Shown: one piece after another, positions 1 to 7,775 of the stretch | Layout: each line of letters starts with the position of its first letter | Numbering within the stretch: position 1 is the first letter of the stretch | Source of the DNA: Rathayibacter sp. VKM Ac-2759 | Lineage (GTDB): Bacteria; Actinomycetota; Actinomycetes; Actinomycetales; Microbacteriaceae | Assembly: GCF_009834225.1 (NCBI RefSeq) | Contig: NZ_CP047176.1 | Span: forward strand, 806,001 to 870,000 | Direction: 5' to 3' | Length of the DNA stretch: 64,000 bases | The notes under the pieces: model-generated | Database searches by the model: none | Told to the model about the DNA's origin: nothing | The model's input: only the letters and a program-made list of their open reading frames with translations | Position numbers and translations under genes: made by a program

Positions 1-92
1 TGCGGCTCGGGCGTCTCGCCGCGTCCTCCGCGCCCCGGGGTGACCGCCTTGACGCGCAGAGAGGACGCGTGCATGCGGATGACGGCGTTCAC
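1..92 (-). CDS. Partial hypothetical protein (N-terminus only)
   Basis: The reading frame starts with GTG at 92 and runs off the window edge with about 30 codons open (begins MNAVIRMHASSL). Its GTG overlaps the TGA stop of the gene at 89-535 in a GTGA arrangement, which is the typical sign of translational coupling in this genome and is the main reason for calling it. There are no stops in the visible part. I do not recognise the family. The call rests on the overlap and the open frame only. Confidence 0.4.
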   Translation of the reverse strand, partial: MNAVIRMHASSLRVKAVTPGRGGRGETPEP

Positions 93-535
93 CGCTCGCT
101 CGGACGGGACTCGTGATGGCGGCGACCGCTCGTGCGGCGGTCCTCCTTCATCTCGGACTCGAAGAGGTGGCGGCGCCCCTCGGCGAGGGCGTCGCGGGCG
201 GCCTGCTCGTGCACGCTGAAGGCGCGGTAGTAGTTGTCGTCGTAGTCCTCAACGATCTGGAACGTCCAGCGCCCCTCGATGACGTTGCGGCCGACGAGGT
301 CGGTCTCGAGAGAGTCGGCGATCGCGTCGTGGCCCGCGGCGCGGAGGGCGTCGACCGCCTCGCCGAGGGCGAGGTCCGCGGCACCGGTCAGCCGGTGGAA
401 GCCGTACAGGAGCCCGCGGGCGTGCTCGACGGTCTCGAGCGCCTCCGACAGCTTGCCCAGTGCCGCCACCGTGGCGCTGTCGAGACCGTCCGGACGCAGG
501 TGCGCGGAATCGGGTCTGTCCGGTGAGCGAGTCAT
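89..535 (-). CDS. Conserved actinobacterial hypothetical protein (148 aa)
   Basis: A 148-residue soluble protein with no signal peptide or membrane segment. The central part (about residues 30-115), predicted helical with a VGRNVIEGRWTFQIVEDYDD stretch followed by aromatic residues, resembles from memory a conserved actinobacterial family of unknown function. The C-terminus is highly charged (Arg/Glu/Ser). It starts with ATG at 535; the sequence just upstream contains CTAAGCT, so the mRNA leader is probably short. It is coupled by GTGA to a downstream gene that leaves the window. No function can be assigned. Confidence 0.75.
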   Translation of the reverse strand: MTRSPDRPDSAHLRPDGLDSATVAALGKLSEALETVEHARGLLYGFHRLTGAADLALGEAVDALRAAGHDAIADSLETDLVGRNVIEGRWTFQIVEDYDDNYYRAFSVHEQAARDALAEGRRHLFESEMKEDRRTSGRRHHESRPSER

Positions 536-568
536 CTCCGTGAGCTTAGGCCGACCTCATTTCTCTGT

Positions 569-599
569 GACCCCCTTGCGCCGGGGGCCCGAAGGGGTC
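569..599 (-). terminator. Possible terminator of the copper/phosphoesterase operon
   Basis: Inverted repeat with arms GACCCCCTT (569-577) and AAGGGGTC (592-599, one base shorter), located just after the stop of the metallophosphoesterase at 621. There is no T-run, as is common in high-GC actinomycetes. Confidence 0.4.
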
Positions 600-620
600 G
601 TCTGTCGCGCGAGAAGACCC

Positions 621-1157
621 TCAGGTGCCGATCGCCCGGCGCGCTGGCAGGCGGACGAGCCGCACGTCGCCGAGCGCTCCCGCGTCGGCCGTCGCGGTCA
701 GATAGGTGCAGGCGGGCTGGCGCCGGCGGTCGGTCGGCGAGCCCGGGTTCAGCAGTCGCATGCCGCGGGGCGACACCGAGTCCCACGGGATGTGGCTGTG
801 GCCGAAGACCAGGAGATCCGTGTCGGGGTGCGCCGCATCGGCCCGCGCCTCGCGGCCCGCGGCGGCGCCCGTCTCGTGCACGACGCCGACGCGGAGCCCG
901 CCGACGACCGCGTGCGCCACCTCCGGCAGCCGCGCGCGGAGCCCCGCGGGATCGTTGTTGCCCCACACCGCCAGGAGGCGCCGCGAGCGCGCCTCGAGAG
1001 CGTCGAGGGTCGCCTCGTCGACCCAGTCGCCCGCGTGCACGACGAGATCCGCCTCGTCGACGGCATGCCAGACCTCCTCCGGGAGCGCCTTCGCCCGCTT
1101 GGGGAGGTGCGTGTCGGCGAGCAGGAGCAGTCGCACCGGCCCCGCGAGCTCGAGCAT
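621..1157 (-). CDS. Metallophosphoesterase (YfcE/MJ0936 type phosphodiesterase)
   Basis: Calcineurin-like phosphoesterase of 178 residues, the usual size for the YfcE/MJ0936 group. The metal-binding blocks appear in order: ADTHLP (about residues 14-19), HAGDW (about 41-45), WGNND (about 65-69) and FGHSHIP (about 118-124). These proteins hydrolyse phosphodiester model substrates with two divalent metals; the physiological substrate is unknown. Its ATG shares a base with the TGA of the DUF4180 gene upstream (TGATG), so it is the last gene of the copper operon. Its role there is unclear and the link may only be co-transcription. Confidence 0.85.
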   Translation of the reverse strand: MLELAGPVRLLLLADTHLPKRAKALPEEVWHAVDEADLVVHAGDWVDEATLDALEARSRRLLAVWGNNDPAGLRARLPEVAHAVVGGLRVGVVHETGAAAGREARADAAHPDTDLLVFGHSHIPWDSVSPRGMRLLNPGSPTDRRRQPACTYLTATADAGALGDVRLVRLPARRAIGT

Positions 1158-1579
1158 CAGTGCGCGGGGCCGGGGGTCGGCTCCACGCCGCCGTCGGCTC
1201 CGGGCTCCTCCGCGGTCGCCGAGCCGCGGAGGCGCTCGTCGAGCGCGTCGAGAGCGGGCGCGAACCAGAGGTGGTCGCCCCGGTTCGACTCGACGACGAA
1301 GTCGTACAGCGCGCTCGAGGCCGACACCTGCTCGCTGATGTCGCCGAGGATCACGAGGCGCTTGCGGTAGTTCACGAGCTTCTGCACGAACTCGCCGGCG
1401 ATGCCGGAGCGGAGCCGGAAGAACTCGGGATCGAGTCGGCCGACCGGCACGACGATCGTCTCGACGTCGCCGCCATAGGTCTCGGCCACGAGCGCGAGCG
1501 CGTCCTCGGAGGTGGACAGCGCGGCGCCCTCGTCGTCGACGAGGAGGAGGGGGACGCCCTGGCGGGTCTCGGTTCGCAT
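1157..1579 (-). CDS. DUF4180 domain protein
   Basis: 140 residues from the ATG at 1579; the longer frame upstream is a shadow of copA. The middle part (about residues 60-105, including KLVNYRKRLVILGDIS and LYDFVVESNRG) matches the DUF4180 family, whose biochemical role is not known to me. The acidic, proline-rich tail is probably disordered. It lies 41 bases after copA on the same strand and overlaps the phosphoesterase start, so it should be co-transcribed with the copper genes. No membrane segment or metal motif is visible. Confidence 0.8.
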   Translation of the reverse strand: MRTETRQGVPLLLVDDEGAALSTSEDALALVAETYGGDVETIVVPVGRLDPEFFRLRSGIAGEFVQKLVNYRKRLVILGDISEQVSASSALYDFVVESNRGDHLWFAPALDALDERLRGSATAEEPGADGGVEPTPGPAH

Positions 1580-1620
1580 CCCCTCAGCCAACCACGTCGC
1601 TCCGGCTCGCGCTCGGTCGG

Positions 1621-3873
1621 TCAGCGGCCCGCGCGGAACGAGCGCAGGCGGAGGCTGTTCAGCACGACGAACACGCTCGAGAACGCCATCGCGGCACCGG
1701 CGACCAGCGGGCCGAGCAGTCCGGCCATCGCCAGGGGGATCGCGGCGACGTTGTAGGCGAAGGCCCAGAAGAGGTTGCCGCGGATGACGCCCAGCGTCCG
1801 GCGGCCGAGCCGCAGTGCGTCGGGCACGCGGGAGAGCTCGTCGCCCACGAGGGTGATGTCGCTCGCCTCGATCGCCGCGTCCGAGCCGGCGCCCATCGCG
1901 ATCCCGACGTCGGCCGCGGCGAGGGCCGCCGCGTCGTTGACGCCGTCGCCGACGAGGGCGACGCTGCGCCCCTCGGCCCGCAGCCGCTCGATCACGGCGA
2001 GCTTGCCCTCGGGCAGGACCTCGGCGATCACCTCGTCGATGCCGACCATCGCCGCGACCGAGGCGGCGGCACGGGCGTTGTCGCCGGTCAGGACGAGCAC
2101 GCGCAGGCCGCGCTCCCGCAGCGACGCCACCGCACGGGCGGCGTCGGCGCGAGGCTGGTCGCGGAGCACGACGATGCCGCGCAGCTCGCCCTCCCAGCCG
2201 ACTCCGACGACGGTGCCGCCCGACCCGGCCGCGCGCGCCGCCTCCTCCGCCAGGGCGTCGGAGGAGTAGCCCCACTGCTCCTCGAGCCAGCCCGGCCGGC
2301 CGGCGACGACCAGCCGCTCGCCGACCCGGGCGCGCACGCCGAAGCCGGCGCTCGAGCGGAAGCCGGTCGCCTCCGGGATGTCGAGCCCCCTGGCCTCCGC
2401 GCCCCGCACGATCGCGGCGGCGAGCGGATGCTCCGACCCGCGCTCGACAGCGGCGAGCATCCGCAGCGCCTCGTCGTCGGCGGTCGAGACCAGCTCGAAG
2501 TCGCCCGTGGTGAGGGTGCCCGTCTTGTCGAAGACGACGGTGTCGATGCGGCGGCTGCTCTCGAGGACCTCGGGCCCCCGGATCAGGATGCCCAGCTGCG
2601 AGCCCCGTCCCGTGCCGACCAGCACCGCCGTCGGAGTCGCGAGGCCGAGCGCGCACGGGCACGCCACCACCAGCACGGCCACGGCGGGGGAGACGGCCGC
2701 CGCGAGATCGGCGCCCGAGAGGAGCCAGCCCACGAGCGTCGCGAGCGCGAGCACCACCACGACGGGGACGAAGACGGACGAGACGCGGTCGGCGAGGCGC
2801 TGCACGCGGGCCTTGCCGGCCTGGGCCTCGGAGACGAGGCGGCCCATCCGGGCGAGCGTGGTCTCGGATCCGACGCGGTCGACGCGCACGGTGAGGACGC
2901 CGTGGGCGTTGAGCACGCCGCCGGTGACGGAGGAGCCGGGCCCCACCTCGACCGGCACGCTCTCGCCCGTGAGCAGGCTCGCGTCGACCGCGCTCGACCC
3001 GTCGATCACGGTGCCGTCGGCCGCGACGATCTCACCGGGCCGCACCAGGAGGCGGTCGCCGACAGCGAGGTCGGCGGCGGGCACGCGCTCCTCGACGCCG
3101 TCGGCCGTGAGACGCGCCGCGTCCTTCGCGCCGAGGCGGAGGAGCGCCCGCAGCGCCGCGCCCGCGTCGCGCTTGGACCGGGCCTCGAGGTAGCGGCCGG
3201 CCAGCACGAGCACCGGAACCGCCGCCGCGACCTCGAGGTAGATCTCGTCGTGACCCGAGCGAGAGCCCAGCAGCTCGAACGGCATGCTCATGCCCGGCCG
3301 GCCCGCGTCGCCGAGGAAGAGGGCGTACACCGACCAGAGGAACGCGGCGCTGACGCCGAGGCTGATCAGGGTGTCCATCGTGGTCGAGCCGTGCCGGGCG
3401 GCCCGCCAGGCGTTCCGGTGGAACGGCCAGGCGCCCCAGACCGCGACCGGCGCGGCGAGGGTGAGGACGAGCCACTGCCAGTTCTCGAACTGCAGCGGAG
3501 GGATCATCGAGAGCAGCACGACCGGGGCGGCGAGCAGGGCCGAGATCAGGAGCCGGGTGCGGAGGGCACCGCGCTCGCGGTCCTCCGGCTGGTCCTCACC
3601 GGCGGGAGCCGTCGCACCGGACCCGGCCGCTCCGGGCACCGTCGCTCCGGGCTCCGTCGCTCCGGGCACCGTCGCCGTGTAGCCCGCGGCCTCGACCGCG
3701 GCGATGGCGTCGGCCGCGGTCGTGCCCTCGGGCAGGGTGAGCGTCGCGCGCTCGAGGGCCAGGTTGACGCTGGACGTCACTCCGGGGAGCGCGTCGAGCC
3801 TCCGCTCGACCCGCGCCACGCAGGAGGCGCAGGTCATGCCGCCGATCTCGAGCTCGAGCGTCGTGCCCGCCAT
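1621..3873 (-). CDS. copA: Copper-exporting P1B-type ATPase (CopA family)
   Basis: A 750-residue heavy-metal P-type ATPase that pumps Cu(I) out of the cytoplasm at the cost of ATP. It has a single N-terminal HMA domain with GMTCASC (Cys15, Cys18), an extended linker, TM pairs, the actuator loop TGES near residue 300, the transmembrane metal site CPC (Cys405-Pro-Cys407), the phosphorylation motif DKTGT (Asp449) and the hinge GDGVNDAAAL. CPC plus the HMA domain marks the Cu(I)/Ag(I) subgroup. The start ATG at 3873 overlaps the TGA of the upstream HMA protein (TGATG). The linker (about residues 75-95) contains a degenerate Ala-Thr-Glu-Pro-Gly repeat. Probably controlled by the CsoR-like palindrome at 4252-4266. 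Confidence 0.93.
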   Translation of the reverse strand: MAGTTLELEIGGMTCASCVARVERRLDALPGVTSSVNLALERATLTLPEGTTAADAIAAVEAAGYTATVPGATEPGATVPGAAGSGATAPAGEDQPEDRERGALRTRLLISALLAAPVVLLSMIPPLQFENWQWLVLTLAAPVAVWGAWPFHRNAWRAARHGSTTMDTLISLGVSAAFLWSVYALFLGDAGRPGMSMPFELLGSRSGHDEIYLEVAAAVPVLVLAGRYLEARSKRDAGAALRALLRLGAKDAARLTADGVEERVPAADLAVGDRLLVRPGEIVAADGTVIDGSSAVDASLLTGESVPVEVGPGSSVTGGVLNAHGVLTVRVDRVGSETTLARMGRLVSEAQAGKARVQRLADRVSSVFVPVVVVLALATLVGWLLSGADLAAAVSPAVAVLVVACPCALGLATPTAVLVGTGRGSQLGILIRGPEVLESSRRIDTVVFDKTGTLTTGDFELVSTADDEALRMLAAVERGSEHPLAAAIVRGAEARGLDIPEATGFRSSAGFGVRARVGERLVVAGRPGWLEEQWGYSSDALAEEAARAAGSGGTVVGVGWEGELRGIVVLRDQPRADAARAVASLRERGLRVLVLTGDNARAAASVAAMVGIDEVIAEVLPEGKLAVIERLRAEGRSVALVGDGVNDAAALAAADVGIAMGAGSDAAIEASDITLVGDELSRVPDALRLGRRTLGVIRGNLFWAFAYNVAAIPLAMAGLLGPLVAGAAMAFSSVFVVLNSLRLRSFRAGR

Positions 3874-4217
3874 CAGGCCAGGGGCGCGAGCCGGTAGCCG
3901 GCGTCGGCGATCGCGCCGGCGATCTCCTCGCGGCCCAGCGGGCGGGCGGAGCCGACGGTGACGCGCGAGACGCCGTCGGGCGCGAGCGAGATGTCGACGC
4001 TCTCGACCTCGGGGTAGGCGGCGAGCTCCTCCGTGACGCTCCGGACGCAGTGCTCGCAGGTCATGCCCGCGACGCCGAAGCTGACGGAGGAGGCGCTCGC
4101 GGCGGTGGCCGCCCCGTGGGAGGCGCCGTGGCCGCCGCACGCGCAGTCGCCGCCCGAGCCGCAGCCGCCGGCGGAGTCCTTGGCGGTGAGTCCGAGATCG
4201 AGGCGAGCGATGCTCAT
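3873..4217 (-). CDS. HMA-domain copper chaperone with Cys/His/Gly-rich head (CopZ-like)
   Basis: 114 residues. The C-terminal two thirds form an HMA fold with GMTCEHC (about residues 51-57), typical of copper chaperones that deliver Cu(I) to CopA. The N-terminal extension (about 18-35) is rich in Cys, Gly and His (GGCGSGGDCACGGHG), an extra potential metal-binding segment not found in plain CopZ. It is the first gene of the copper operon, with a good ribosome-binding site before the ATG at 4217 and a one-base overlap with copA. Function is inferred from fold and context. Confidence 0.88.
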   Translation of the reverse strand: MSIARLDLGLTAKDSAGGCGSGGDCACGGHGASHGAATAASASSVSFGVAGMTCEHCVRSVTEELAAYPEVESVDISLAPDGVSRVTVGSARPLGREEIAGAIADAGYRLAPLA

Positions 4218-4248
4218 GTGCTTCTCCTTGCGTGCGTTCCGGTGGGGC

Positions 4249-4277
4249 TGATACCCCCGGGGGGTACTCCCATCCTA
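4249..4277 (-). promoter_or_regulatory. CsoR-like operator inside the copper operon promoter
   Basis: The near-perfect palindrome TACCCCCGGGGGGTA (4252-4266) matches the TACCCC...GGGGTA operators bound by CsoR copper repressors. On the minus strand a plausible -10 TATCAG (4254-4249) overlaps one half-site and TAGGAT (4277-4272) sits 17 bases upstream as a weak -35. The palindrome therefore fills the spacer, a classic repressor position. No csoR gene lies in the window. Confidence 0.75.
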
Positions 4278-4359
4278 GGTCGGAGCGGCTCTCCCGGCAA
4301 GGCGGGAGGCGGAGGGACGAGAATCGGAGGCGATCGTGCGATCGACAGGAGGACAGGTC

Positions 4360-5007
4360 ATGACACAGGCCTCGCCGCCGCCGCCGTGGGGTGCGCCGAC
4401 GGCGCCCACCGGTCCGCGGGTCCCGCTCCCGCCCCGCGCGCGGTTCGAGCCGACCGCGCTCCTGACCTCGCCGGTGACCGCCCGGCGGCTGCGCACGGCG
4501 GTCGGCGCGCAGCTGCGCCAGGCCGCTCCCGAGCGGCAGCGCCGTCTCACCGAGCTCGCCGAGATCGGCGAGGGAGTCGTGGTGCTGCGCGCCCGCGAGT
4601 TCGACCGCGCCCTCGACCGCCTCGCCTCGCCCGCCGCCTCCGCCACGAGCCGGGGAGCCGTGGTCGTCACCCTCGGCGAGGGCGGGCCGGCGCTCGCCGC
4701 CGAGCGCGCCGACTCCCTCCCGATCGCGCTCTGGAGCGACGTCTCCGCCGTCGAGGTCGGCACCGTCGCCCACGGGCCGCACCGCGTCCGGGCCGCCGTG
4801 CTCTCGGTGCTCGTCCCGCACGCGGCTCCCGCCGAGGGCTTCCGCGGGCTGGCGCGCGCCTCGCTCGCTGCGCGCCGCCGCCGCACCGTGCTCGTGCCGC
4901 TCGTCATCGCCTCCCCGGGACCGCTCGGCTGGAACGTCGCCGACGACCGTGCCTTCCTGTTCGCGCTCGACCGGCTGAGAACCGCGCTCGAGGGAGCCGC
5001 GCAGTGA
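4360..5007 (+). CDS. Hypothetical protein (215 aa)
   Basis: Start chosen at the ATG at 4360, which has AGGAGG eight bases upstream; a GTG at 4336 lacks such a site. The N-terminus is Pro/Ala-rich (about residues 1-25) and the rest is Ala/Leu/Val-rich with no clear membrane segment. I recognise no domain. It is divergent from the copper operon, sharing the promoter gap with the CsoR-like palindrome, and its TGA overlaps the GTG of the following DUF2809 gene, so the two are coupled. Copper control is possible but unproven. Confidence 0.65.
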   Translation: MTQASPPPPWGAPTAPTGPRVPLPPRARFEPTALLTSPVTARRLRTAVGAQLRQAAPERQRRLTELAEIGEGVVVLRAREFDRALDRLASPAASATSRGAVVVTLGEGGPALAAERADSLPIALWSDVSAVEVGTVAHGPHRVRAAVLSVLVPHAAPAEGFRGLARASLAARRRRTVLVPLVIASPGPLGWNVADDRAFLFALDRLRTALEGAAQ

Positions 5008-5402
5008 GGGCGCGGCTGCCCTTCGTGCTCGCCGCACTCGGTGCCCTGGGGCTCGGGCTCGCCCTGCGCTTCCTGCTGACCGGCCTGCTCGCCGACATCG
5101 CCGGCAGCGTCCTCTACGTCGTGCTCGTCGCGGTGCTGGTCTGCGTCGTGCTGCCGCGGGCACCGGCCGTCACCGCCGCAGGCATCGCGCTGGCGTGGTC
5201 GATCGCGATGGAGCAGCTGCAGGCGATCGGGGCCGCGGCGCGCCTCGTCGAGCTGTGGCCGCCGCTGCGCCTGGTCGTCGGCAGCACCTTCTCGTGGCTC
5301 GACATCGCGGCCTACGTGCTCGGCGCGGTCGTGGCGGCGGCGGTGCTCATCGCCGTGGCGCCGCGCGGCGAGGCGGCGGAGCCTCCGGTCGCCGGGCGCT
5401 AG
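5004..5402 (+). CDS. DUF2809-type small membrane protein
   Basis: 132 residues with four hydrophobic segments (about 7-25, 31-50, 55-75 and 96-117). The WSIAMEQLQAIG stretch followed by a GSTFSWLDIAAY motif is what DUF2809 integral membrane proteins show. Function unknown. The start is GTG at 5004, overlapping the TGA of the preceding gene (GTGA), so translation is coupled. It ends with a short polar tail. Confidence 0.75.
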   Translation: MRARLPFVLAALGALGLGLALRFLLTGLLADIAGSVLYVVLVAVLVCVVLPRAPAVTAAGIALAWSIAMEQLQAIGAAARLVELWPPLRLVVGSTFSWLDIAAYVLGAVVAAAVLIAVAPRGEAAEPPVAGR

Positions 5403-5442
5403 GAGCACCGGAACGCCCGCGTCGCGCCCGTAGTGTGGCTCC

Positions 5443-7080
5443 ATGGACGAGGCACCCGGTTCGAAGACCCGCGCCGACGCGGCAGGCGGCGACACCGGAG
5501 GCGTGCCGACGCTGCGCCGCGAGGCCCTCCGCCGCCCGCGCGACCGACGGCGCGACCGCCGCGTCCCCGAGCCCGTCGACCGCTTCTCGACCGGCGAGGA
5601 GTTCCCCGAGTACCGGGTCGACCTCGAGCGCATCCGCTTCTCGCCGTACTTCGCCCGGCTCTCGGCCGTCACGCAGGTCATCTCGCCGAGCGGCGTCGGC
5701 CAGGTCGTCCACAACCGCCTCACCCACTCGATCAAGGTCACCGCGGTCGCCCGCGCGATCGCGATGCAGCTCACCACCACCGACCGCGCTCAGCGCGAGC
5801 TCGTCGAGCGGCTCGGGGGCTGCGACCCGGTGGTCGTGCAGGCCGCGGCCAGCGCGCACGATCTGGGGCACCCGCCGTTCGGCCACCTCGGCGAACAGGC
5901 GCTCGACCGCCTCGCCCGCGAGAAGCTCGGGCTCGAGGAGGGCTTCGAGGGCAACGCGCAGTCGTTCCGCATCCTCTCGGAACTCGACGTCTGCGAGACG
6001 GTGGAGGCGGGCCTCAACCTCACCGCCGCGTCCCGTGCCGCGGTGCTCAAGTACCCGTGGGGCCGCGTCGTCTGCCGCCCGGGCATCGACTCCACCGACC
6101 CGACCGAGCTGCCCCGCGGCTCGACCGCCAGCCGCTGGGAGACCGCGCCGCCGAAGTTCTCGGCCTACACCCTCGACCTCGACGACCTGCTCGACGCCCG
6201 CGCCGGCTTCGAGGCGATCGCGCCGTGGCAGCAGACGCTCGAGTGCTCGGTGATGGACGTCGCCGACGACATCGCCTACTCGCTGCACGACCTCGACGAC
6301 TTCTACCGGGCGGGGGTGCTCCAGCAGGCGGCCGTCGCGGTCGAGTTCCGGGCCTTCCTCCGCGAGCAGAACGCACTCGCGGCACTCGACGGCGGCGAGC
6401 TGTGGGCCAGGGCGCCGGGGCACTCCCTCGAGATGCTGCGGCGGAGGCTGGTGGCCCGCGACCCGTGGATCGCCGGCGACGAGCTGTTCCGCGCCTCCGT
6501 CGAGCGCGTGTCGACCGAGCTCGTCGAGGGGCTGCTCGCCGTGCCGTTCGACGGTTCGACCCGCACGGAGCGGGCGATCGAGTCGTTCGTCTCGTCGTGG
6601 ATCGGGCGGCTCCAGCGCTCGGTGCTGGTCCTCGCCGACCCGAACGTGCGCTCCGGGCACGTGTCGCTCCTCCCGGACGCGTGGCACGACGTCGCGGTGC
6701 TGAAGTTCGTGCACACGCGCTTCGTGATCGACCGCCCCGACTTCGCGACCTACCAGCGCGGGCAGTCGCAGGTGCTCGAGACCCTCGTCACGCACCTCGA
6801 CGACTGGCTCGCCGACCCGCGCGACAACGCCCGCGCGCCGCAGAAGCTGCTCGATCTGATCGAGCTCGCGACCGACGGCTACTTCCGCCTCCGCGCCGAC
6901 CGGCCGGAGTGGCTGCCCGCGGGGGAGCGCGGCCGTCCGCGCGCCGACCCGCAGTCACTCGAGCGCCTCGGCCGCGCCCGCGGGATCGTCGACTACGTCG
7001 CCACCCTCACCGACGAGCAGGCGATGGCGCTCGCCGCGCGCCTCCGCGGCGACCGCGAGCCCTGGGCGATGGGGACCTGA
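5443..7080 (+). CDS. dgt: dNTP triphosphohydrolase (dGTPase-like, HD family)
   Basis: An HD-domain enzyme that removes triphosphate from deoxynucleotides. The metal ligands are visible as the RLTHS motif (His95) and HDLGHPPFGH (His139-Asp140), with a downstream SVMDVADDIAYS block containing the second Asp of the HD site. At 545 residues it is longer than common 400-430 residue homologues; the extra length is mostly C-terminal. The ATG at 5443 is preceded by TAGTGT and six bases, so the mRNA is probably leaderless. A charged Arg-rich N-terminus (residues 25-45) precedes the catalytic fold. Exact nucleotide preference cannot be read from the sequence. Confidence 0.88.
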   Translation: MDEAPGSKTRADAAGGDTGGVPTLRREALRRPRDRRRDRRVPEPVDRFSTGEEFPEYRVDLERIRFSPYFARLSAVTQVISPSGVGQVVHNRLTHSIKVTAVARAIAMQLTTTDRAQRELVERLGGCDPVVVQAAASAHDLGHPPFGHLGEQALDRLAREKLGLEEGFEGNAQSFRILSELDVCETVEAGLNLTAASRAAVLKYPWGRVVCRPGIDSTDPTELPRGSTASRWETAPPKFSAYTLDLDDLLDARAGFEAIAPWQQTLECSVMDVADDIAYSLHDLDDFYRAGVLQQAAVAVEFRAFLREQNALAALDGGELWARAPGHSLEMLRRRLVARDPWIAGDELFRASVERVSTELVEGLLAVPFDGSTRTERAIESFVSSWIGRLQRSVLVLADPNVRSGHVSLLPDAWHDVAVLKFVHTRFVIDRPDFATYQRGQSQVLETLVTHLDDWLADPRDNARAPQKLLDLIELATDGYFRLRADRPEWLPAGERGRPRADPQSLERLGRARGIVDYVATLTDEQAMALAARLRGDREPWAMGT

Positions 7081-7090
7081 CGGCTCCGGG

Positions 7091-7570
7091 TCAGCGCGGC
7101 AGGTGCTCCTCGACCAGCGCCGCGAACTCCGGAGTCGCCGGCGACTCGCGGGGGCGCACCCGCGCCACGACCCGCCCGTCGCGCACCAGGAACTTCTCGA
7201 AGTTCCACTGCACGTCCCCGGCCTCGCCCGCCGCATCGGCGGCCTCGGTCAGCACGGAGTAGAGGGGGTGGCGCCCGGCACCGTTCACCTCGGTCTTCGC
7301 CAGCACCGGGAAGTCGACGCCGTACGTGGCCGAGCAGAACGCCTGGATCTCCTCGTTCGTCCCCGGCTCCTGCCCCTTGAACTGGTTGCAGGGGAAGCCC
7401 ACGATCGAGAGCCCCTCGTAGCGCGTCGAGAGCTCCTGCAGCTCGCCGTACTGGGGGGTCAGTCCGCAGCGGCTCGCGACGTTCACGATCAGGAGGAGGT
7501 CGTCGCGGTACTCGCTCAGGGTCGTCAGGGTTCCGTCCGCCGTCTCGACGGGCACGTCGTAGATGTCCAC
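7091..7570 (-). CDS. Glutathione peroxidase family thiol peroxidase
   Basis: 159 residues with the GPx tetrad: Cys35 (SRCGLTP), Gln67 (in FKGQEPG), Trp122 and Asn123 (QWNFEKF). Cys61 in GFPCNQF is the conserved family cysteine. Bacterial Cys-type members reduce hydroperoxides, usually with thioredoxin rather than glutathione; this fits an organism that appears to make mycothiol (mshA at 15139). It is cytoplasmic, with no signal peptide. It ends ten bases from the dgt stop in a convergent arrangement and starts divergent to oleA. Confidence 0.92.
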   Translation of the reverse strand: MDIYDVPVETADGTLTTLSEYRDDLLLIVNVASRCGLTPQYGELQELSTRYEGLSIVGFPCNQFKGQEPGTNEEIQAFCSATYGVDFPVLAKTEVNGAGRHPLYSVLTEAADAAGEAGDVQWNFEKFLVRDGRVVARVRPRESPATPEFAALVEEHLPR

Positions 7571-7725
7571 CGTCCGAGCCTAGGCGTCGGGCAGGGGGTG
7601 GTTGACAGGGCGGGAGGCGTGTGGCCGCGGCTGAGCGGCCCCGCGAACTCGGGGGCCGGGGGGTCGACGGAGGCGTCCTGCCCGCATCCAGCATCCGTTC
7701 AGGGAGCATTGGGTGAACGACAGCG

Positions 7726-7731
7726 TAAAAT
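7726..7731 (+). promoter_or_regulatory. Candidate -10 box of the ole operon
   Basis: TAAAAT lies in otherwise GC-rich sequence 44 bases upstream of the TTG start at 7776. No convincing -35 is visible at 17 bases. If real, it would rule out the upstream GTG at 7713 as the start. Confidence 0.35.
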
Positions 7732-7775
7732 CACCGGGGCACTTGCCAGGATCGACAACTCGACAGGGAGTTCCG

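Noticed and set aside
1621..5163. 1,180-codon frame extending copA upstream
   Set aside because: Everything beyond 3873 is Arg-rich shadow sequence; the real start is the ATG overlapping the chaperone stop.
7713..7775. Upstream GTG start for oleA
   Set aside because: It has an AGGGAG site, but the added residues look unlike OleA N-termini and a TAAAAT box lies within; TTG 7776 is preferred, not proven.
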